This document shows, in pieces, positions 51,453 through 56,089 of a stretch of DNA of 56,089 bases (positions within the stretch are counted from its first letter, which is position 1; each line of letters begins with the position of its first letter). The stretch comes from Rheinheimera baltica DSM 14885 (lineage in GTDB: Bacteria; Pseudomonadota; Gammaproteobacteria; Enterobacterales; Alteromonadaceae): assembly GCF_000425345.1 (NCBI RefSeq), contig NZ_AUDG01000027.1, forward strand, positions 1-56,089, written 5' to 3'. The notes below the pieces were generated by a model. The model saw nothing but the letters and a program-made list of their open reading frames with translations. It did no database searches and was not told the origin of the DNA. The translations under genes and the position numbers were made by a program.

Positions 51453-52349
51453 ATGTTACCAATTCAGACCCCAATGCGGGGCCTACGCTGTTTTTGTGTT
51501 GCCGCTGAGTGTTTAAGTTTTAAAGAAACAGCCAAAAAACTGTACTTAACGCCATCTGCGGTAAGTCATCAAATTAAGCAGCTGGAAGAAAACCTTAACC
51601 TGCAGCTGTTCGAGCGCCAAACTCGTGCCATTGTGCTGACAGAAGTTGGCAAGCAATTTTATCTGGCAATCGAGCCGCTAATGCAACAACTCGCCACCAC
51701 GATTGGCGAATTTAGCCAGGCTGAACGCATGTTAGAAGTCAGTATTTCCATGCCAGAGTTTTTTGCCAGCGAATTGTTTGTACCCCGGCTTATTGGTTGG
51801 TCAGAACAATATGCCAATATCAACCTTAAGCTGGAAACCGTTAAGTCTCGCCGGGACAGCCCCAAGTACACGGATCTGTCGATTGTTTTATCGGGCAAAA
51901 AGCCTGTTGAGCAAGTGGCATACGACTTATTCCCGATAAGCTACGTGCCAGCCTGCAACCCGCAGCAGTACCAGAAATGGCACAGTAAAGGCTATCAGGT
52001 ATTGGAACAGGTACCGCTTATTTTGCACCAGGCGCGGCCGCACGCCTGGCATCAATGGGCAGAGCATGTTGGTTATCATAATTTTCAACCCAAGCAGATA
52101 ATACAACTAGACAGCATGTTTAGCGTAGCGCGCGCGGCACAGCAAGGGCTGGGCGTTGCGCTCGTTCCTCTGCCAATCAGCAATGGCTGGTTTACCAGTG
52201 GCAGCTTACAGCGGCTGTTCGAACAAGAGCTGCTTAGCCGCGATCGCTATTATTTGGTACGTCACGATGACGACCCCAGCCGGCATGAAATTCAACTGTT
52301 AATAGATTGGATATTGCAAAGCTTTCACGTTACACCGGAGGCGTTATAA
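51453..52349 (+). CDS. LysR family transcriptional regulator
   Basis: 298 aa. N-terminal helix-turn-helix (LRCFCVAAECLSFKETAKKLYLTPSAVSHQIKQLEENLNLQLFER) with a GcvA-like pattern. A LysR substrate-binding domain follows. It lies 169 bases downstream of mtnD on the same strand and may or may not control it. The effector is unknown. Confidence 0.92.
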   Translation: MLPIQTPMRGLRCFCVAAECLSFKETAKKLYLTPSAVSHQIKQLEENLNLQLFERQTRAIVLTEVGKQFYLAIEPLMQQLATTIGEFSQAERMLEVSISMPEFFASELFVPRLIGWSEQYANINLKLETVKSRRDSPKYTDLSIVLSGKKPVEQVAYDLFPISYVPACNPQQYQKWHSKGYQVLEQVPLILHQARPHAWHQWAEHVGYHNFQPKQIIQLDSMFSVARAAQQGLGVALVPLPISNGWFTSGSLQRLFEQELLSRDRYYLVRHDDDPSRHEIQLLIDWILQSFHVTPEAL

Positions 52350-52518
52350 CTTAACAATGCCGATGCAACACAACATGACTGCTTGATGACACAGGTAGAT
52401 GAATAAATTTCACTTATCAGGTTTTTTTTTATCGTTTGTCAGATTTAGTGCTTTTGCTCAAACTTAACCTGCAGACCAAACATGGCTGCCTGGATGGGAA
52501 AATTGGGAGCAACACACT

Positions 52519-53046
52519 ATGAAAGCGAGATCAATTAAATTAGGCAGTTCTTTGGCGTTGATGCTAATGGCCTCGGGTTCATTTTTCGCATCAGCCAACA
52601 CCAACGGCTATAAAATGGTCATCATTGAAGATACTCCTGGCGTAGCGGCATTACAGGCCGGTAAGTTCGACCAGGGTATTAATGAAACACTTGATAGCAA
52701 CAGTGCAGAAGTTGATAACTTCTCTCGTCAAATGAGCTTGTGCGTCGGTTTTACCAAAAACAACCAGCTGCAGCAAGCTGAACAAGCCTGTAATAGCGCT
52801 GTGGCGTCAGTTCAACAATTTACTCATGTTAGCACTGGTGATAAACGTGAAATGCGAGCGCATGCGCTGAGTAACCGTGGTGTATTGCGTCTATCGCAAA
52901 ACAACAACCTGGCCGCACTGGCAGACTTTACACGTGCCGCTGAATTAAGCCGCAACGAAGTAAGCGTACATAACCTACAACGTTTAGAACTTGCCCTAAA
53001 CAAAGCCAGTAATGGCCTTGACCTGGCCATGGTCACCGGCGAGTAA
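52519..53046 (+). CDS. Secreted TPR-like protein of unknown function
   Basis: 175 aa with a signal peptide (KLGSSLALMLMASGSFFASA). The mature part looks like tetratricopeptide-type helical repeats (NNQLQQAEQACNSAVASVQQ, then ALSNRGVLRLSQNNNLAALADFTRAAELSRN). GGGAG precedes the ATG at a long spacing. A strong terminator follows about 135 bases after the stop. Probably periplasmic; role unknown. Confidence 0.75.
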   Translation: MKARSIKLGSSLALMLMASGSFFASANTNGYKMVIIEDTPGVAALQAGKFDQGINETLDSNSAEVDNFSRQMSLCVGFTKNNQLQQAEQACNSAVASVQQFTHVSTGDKREMRAHALSNRGVLRLSQNNNLAALADFTRAAELSRNEVSVHNLQRLELALNKASNGLDLAMVTGE

Positions 53047-53181
53047 CACTGCAGTAAACCTTATTCTGCTGACTACAGCGGAACACTGTGCAAATTAAGC
53101 GCCTGCACGGTGCCAGCAGCGAACAGAGTAAGCGCCTGTTCATTGCTTAGCTTAACTTAACTTACACTCCCCCGTGTGTAT

Positions 53182-53218
53182 ACAGAGTTACATCCCCCCG
53201 GTGTAACTCTGTTTTTTT
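53182..53218 (+). terminator. Strong intrinsic terminator downstream of the TPR-like gene
   Basis: ACAGAGTTACA (53182-53192) and TGTAACTCTGT (53202-53212) form an 11-bp stem with a 9-base C-rich loop, followed by seven Ts. Confidence 0.85.
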
Positions 53219-53346
53219 GTCTGTATCTTAGCGATAGCGAACAGCAGGAATCTCGAATTGGGCGTCAAAGAGCGTCTGAGAGAACGCACCAGCGTGACCG
53301 AGTGCTCTGACGAGCCAAGGCGAGTGTTGCTGCTGTTGCTTTTCAT
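53188..53346 (-). CDS. Possible 52-codon ORF coupled to the ABC exporter
   Basis: The ATG at 53344-53346 overlaps the exporter's TGA (ATGA), the usual arrangement for translational coupling. The 52-residue product begins KSNSSNTRLGSSEHS and is Ser/Arg-rich, ending SYTGG-Met. Its 3' end reads through a strong terminator hairpin of the opposite gene, so it may be only a chance frame in a repeated intergenic segment. Confidence 0.25.
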   Translation of the reverse strand: MKSNSSNTRLGSSEHSVTLVRSLRRSLTPNSRFLLFAIAKIQTKKQSYTGGM

Positions 53347-55424
53347 GCCCGTATAAATTGTGCTTTGTACGCCTTGGTTATATCCCGCAACTGGCCGTTA
53401 TGTAACTGCATAATACGCTCTGCATTAACGATGGTTTGTGGACGGTGAGCGATAATAATCCGGGTCATATTCAGCTGTTTAATCGCCTGATTCACATAGC
53501 GCTCAAGTTTAACATCTAAATGACTGGTCGCTTCATCCATAAACAGAATTTTGGGTTTGCGGTACAGTGCTCGAGCCAACAGTAAGCGCTGCTTCTGCCC
53601 GCCAGAAAGTGAACTACCCATATCACCAACCAAGGCGTTGTAGCCCATTTGCATGACGGCAATATCCTGATGAATGCCGGCCAATTGCGCGCAAGCAATC
53701 ACCTGCTGCATATCCATTTGGCTATCGAAAAAGCTAATGTTCTCTGCCAGCGTGCCGGACATTAACTGGTCATCCTGCATTACCGCGGCTATCTGGCTGC
53801 GGTAATGCCGTAAGCCTAAATGGCGGATATCCACACCATCTACCTCAACCTTGCCACTCTCGCTTGGCGACAACCCCAGCATAATCTTCATCAAACTGGT
53901 TTTACCGGCACCCGACGGACCAATAATAGCCAGGTTTTCACCGGCTTTTACTTCAAGATTAAGGCCGTTGAACAGCAAAGGGTCATTGCTAGCATAACGA
54001 AAGCTGATATTAGTCAGGCTGAGCTGGCCGCTTAGCTCGCGGCCATCATTGGTGCTGCCTTCATCTTCTTTATCAGTTAAAGCGATATCGGCTAAACGAT
54101 CCAGGTGCAATTTGGTCATTTTCACTTGTACTACCAGACCAATAAGCGCCGACATTCGGCCGGTAAACTGGCTTTTATAAGCCATGAAGGCAAACAACAT
54201 ACCTACCGTCATGCTACCATCCATCACGGCATGCGCTGCCAGATAGACAATTAAAATACCTTCAACGCCAAACAGTAATTGGTTAGCTGTGTTAGCGCTA
54301 ATGCCCCACTTTGCCAGGCGGTAACCACTGTTAATCGCCTCTGCATGCCGATTTTGCCAGATATTTAAACGCTGCGTTTGCTGACCAAACAGTTTAATAC
54401 TTTGTATACCGCGGATGCTTTCCATAAAAACCGAATCTTCTTTGGCACCAGCAACTATGTTTTCTTCTGTTAATTGGCGCATTGGCCAATAAAATGCCCA
54501 GCGGATTACTGCATATAACGCAACGACAATCACCACGACAAAACTCAGCTGCGGGCTATACAGATACATCATGGCGAACACAATAATTACCATAATGCCG
54601 TCTAAAATGCCCTCGACCAGGCTGTTGGTCAGCAGCGATTGTACTGCGGATAAAGAACCAAACCTGGAGGTAATATCCCCCATGTGACGTTTTTCAAAAT
54701 AGGACAATGGCAAATGCAACAAGTGGCGAAACAGATTAGTCACCATTTGCATGCTCATCATGGTACCCAGATGCAGGGATATCCAGCTACGCAGCACGCT
54801 TACCACTACCTGAATTAACATTATTAAACCAAAACCCAGCGCCAGCACTGTAAGTAATGGCTTGTCCTGGCTTACCAGTACCTCATCAACTACCAACTGA
54901 GTGTAATAGGGGGAAGCTAATGCGAACACCTGCAGCAATAAGGACAAGGCAAATAACTTAACCAGCGCAGGCACCACGCCCTGCATTTTCGACCAAAAGG
55001 CGGTTAGCCCAAGCTGCACCCGTTCATCAATTTTTCTGAATTCGGTACCAGGTGTAAGTTCCAGCGCTACGCCGGTAAAGGCTTTATCAACCTCTGCTGA
55101 GGTCAAACACCGCTCGCCCAGAGCCGGGTCGAGGATGGTAATGCCATTGCGGTGCACTTTTTTCAGCACCACAAAGTGGTTCATTTCCCAGTGCAATATG
55201 CAGGGCGTGCTGAGGTTTTTTAACTCGCCAAGTTCAAGCTTTAGCGCCCTCGCTGTCATATTTAGCTGGTTAGACAGCAGCATAAGCTGCTGCATATTGG
55301 CGCCTTTTAGCGAAACGCTATAGCGGTTACGTAATGTGGTTAAATCCAGTTGATGGCCATGTTGATTGGCCACCATAGCAATACATGCCAAGCCACATTC
55401 AGCAGCTTCGGATTGGTAGATCAT
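53343..55424 (-). CDS. Peptidase-domain (C39) ABC exporter, bacteriocin/double-glycine type
   Basis: 693 aa from the ATG at 55424 (a TTG at 55430 adds two residues). N-terminal C39 protease domain: QSEAAECGLACIAMV with catalytic Cys10, His83 in HWEMNHFVVLKK, and Asp99 in ILDPALG. Six membrane segments follow (about 150-420), then the ATPase: IIGPSGAGKTSLM, LSGGQKQRLLLARAL, ILFMDEATSHLD and IIIAHRPQT. Such proteins cut Gly-Gly leaders and export the peptide. No HlyD-like adaptor, outer-membrane factor or leader peptide is seen in the window. Confidence 0.93.
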   Translation of the reverse strand: MIYQSEAAECGLACIAMVANQHGHQLDLTTLRNRYSVSLKGANMQQLMLLSNQLNMTARALKLELGELKNLSTPCILHWEMNHFVVLKKVHRNGITILDPALGERCLTSAEVDKAFTGVALELTPGTEFRKIDERVQLGLTAFWSKMQGVVPALVKLFALSLLLQVFALASPYYTQLVVDEVLVSQDKPLLTVLALGFGLIMLIQVVVSVLRSWISLHLGTMMSMQMVTNLFRHLLHLPLSYFEKRHMGDITSRFGSLSAVQSLLTNSLVEGILDGIMVIIVFAMMYLYSPQLSFVVVIVVALYAVIRWAFYWPMRQLTEENIVAGAKEDSVFMESIRGIQSIKLFGQQTQRLNIWQNRHAEAINSGYRLAKWGISANTANQLLFGVEGILIVYLAAHAVMDGSMTVGMLFAFMAYKSQFTGRMSALIGLVVQVKMTKLHLDRLADIALTDKEDEGSTNDGRELSGQLSLTNISFRYASNDPLLFNGLNLEVKAGENLAIIGPSGAGKTSLMKIMLGLSPSESGKVEVDGVDIRHLGLRHYRSQIAAVMQDDQLMSGTLAENISFFDSQMDMQQVIACAQLAGIHQDIAVMQMGYNALVGDMGSSLSGGQKQRLLLARALYRKPKILFMDEATSHLDVKLERYVNQAIKQLNMTRIIIAHRPQTIVNAERIMQLHNGQLRDITKAYKAQFIRA

Positions 55425-55740
55425 AAACAACCAACATTGATATTATTAGGCAACCTGAAACAATCATAAAACCCGTAATAGTAATCTATAGTGAAATTAG
55501 ACATCAACCACCTAAAATAAAAATCACGACCAAATTTGAAATTAAGTGACTCAAAAAACACAACCAAAAGTTATTACTTATATGTCTAAGCATTAGAAGA
55601 CTAAAAGACACAAGAAAATACTGGAAGTTAAAAATAAAATTCGAATCAAAGTGAACAAAAACAAATAAAACAGATATAGCAAAAAAAGAAAAACTAACCG
55701 AAAACACTCTGAGGAAATACTCATAAAGTAAGTGTCTGAA
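55425..55740. other. AT-rich gap upstream of the exporter
   Basis: About 315 bases with much lower GC than the surrounding genes. A 67-codon frame at 55504-55707 on the minus strand is all Phe, Leu, Ser and Ile with no ribosome binding site and is unlikely to be a gene. The composition suggests foreign DNA or a promoter/precursor region disrupted by the IS. Confidence 0.5.
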
Positions 55741-56089
55741 GAGTCTGTAAAAAAAACTGTGTAAGTGGCATTCTATCTAACTCCTTAGAAGGGATAAAGA
55801 ATGCCAATTACAGACCAATTACTGGATCAGCTGTTAGCTGACTGCAAATCTCCTGAAGATCTGATGGGCGAGCAAGGCCTATTGCGCCAGTTGACCAAAA
55901 AGCTTGCTGAACGAGCCCTTGAAGCTGAGATGGAACACCATCTTGGTTACGCCAAACATGACCCGGCCGGTAAAAAAACCGGTAATTCCCGCAACGGTAA
56001 AACCAGTAAAACTGTGCGCTCTGTGCATGGTGAAATAGAGCTGGAAGTCCCGCGCGACCGCAATAGCACCTTCGAACCTAGATTGGTCA
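55741..56089 (+). mobile_element. IS256-family insertion sequence, left end (cut by window end)
   Basis: The element probably begins near 55741 with GAGTCTGTAAAAAAAACTGT, the kind of terminal repeat seen in IS256-like elements; the right end lies outside the window, so the repeat cannot be confirmed. The transposase follows after about 60 bases. Confidence 0.7.
55801..56089 (+). CDS. IS256-family transposase, N-terminal part
   Basis: 96 codons visible, running off the end of the window. AEMEHHLGYAKHDPAGKKTG, NSRNGKTSKTVRSVHGEIEL and VPRDRNSTFEP are the familiar N-terminal IS256/MuDR-like block. The catalytic Asp-Asp-Glu lies farther on. The frame is intact so far. Confidence 0.95.
   Translation, partial: MPITDQLLDQLLADCKSPEDLMGEQGLLRQLTKKLAERALEAEMEHHLGYAKHDPAGKKTGNSRNGKTSKTVRSVHGEIELEVPRDRNSTFEPRLV

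Noticed and set aside
52519..53046. The TPR-like protein as cargo of the C39 exporter
   Set aside because: It has a Sec-type signal peptide rather than a Gly-Gly leader, and is on the opposite strand with its own terminator.
55504..55707. 67-codon hydrophobic minus-strand frame read as a bacteriocin precursor ending in Gly-Gly
   Set aside because: The Gly-Gly is at the very end, there is no leader motif or ribosome binding site, and the residue content simply follows the AT-rich DNA.

Overview
The window reads as a stretch of gammaproteobacterial core chromosome. It most resembles the Alteromonadales/Chromatiaceae-type aquatic gammaproteobacteria (Rheinheimera/Alishewanella-like). This is inferred from gene order and protein motifs only; there is no rRNA in the window. 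Typical neighbourhoods are bioH-comF-nfuA, lexA divergent from plsB, ubiE-ubiJ-ubiB-tatABC-tatD-hemB, and rhlB-gppA divergent from trxA-rho. No tRNA, rRNA or CRISPR array was found.

Layout. 1-3316: the C-terminal tail of an IS4-like transposase, a perfect 19-bp inverted repeat, then a BRCT-domain gene and an acidic partner of unknown function. 3633-7231: tex, convergent with a small flagellar-rod-like protein and a SprA-type putative metalloprotease. 7345-13204: bioH, comF (gntX), an M14 carboxypeptidase, nfuA and a polysaccharide deacetylase. 13191-21387: a complete aa3-type cytochrome c oxidase and heme A biogenesis operon on the minus strand (ctaC-ctaD-ctaG-ctaE-surf1-unknown-ctaA-ctaB-sco1), interrupted only by an opposite-strand DUF2909 membrane protein. 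21688-28884: lexA with two perfect SOS boxes, plsB, tesB, an EVE-domain protein, two small unknowns and a DUF885 lipoprotein. 29171-38719: two diguanylate cyclases around ubiquinone (ubiEJB), Tat export (tatABC), tatD, hemB and a D-cysteine desulfhydrase-like enzyme. 38738-44808: gppA-rhlB facing trxA-rho, then ndh. 44906-46645: cdd-deoA nucleoside salvage. 46806-52349: a YgjP-type metallopeptidase, a methionine salvage cluster (omega-amidase, methionine aminotransferase, mtnB, mtnC, mtnD) and a LysR regulator. 52519-56089: a secreted repeat-like protein, a C39-peptidase ABC exporter of the bacteriocin type, an AT-rich gap, and the start of an IS256-family transposase cut by the window end.

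How the parts work together. The cox operon encodes the oxidase subunits together with copper delivery (CtaG, Sco1), heme A synthesis (CtaA, CtaB) and Surf1. Ubiquinone synthesis, NDH-2 and porphobilinogen synthase are nearby and belong to the same respiratory physiology. The methionine salvage cluster pairs a transaminase with an omega-amidase that would remove the by-product of glutamine-dependent transamination. A tandem array resembling MetJ boxes lies in the divergent promoter region.

The accessory-looking parts are the two ends. The left end has IS remnants, repeats and the BRCT pair. The right end has an exporter with no visible HlyD partner or precursor peptide, next to AT-rich DNA and a fresh-looking IS256 element. 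I see no clear defence or wholly new system. The best candidates for something undescribed are the BRCT pair, the mini rod-like protein/metalloprotease pair, the Cys-x3-Cys protein in the cox operon, and a 52-codon ORF coupled to the exporter.
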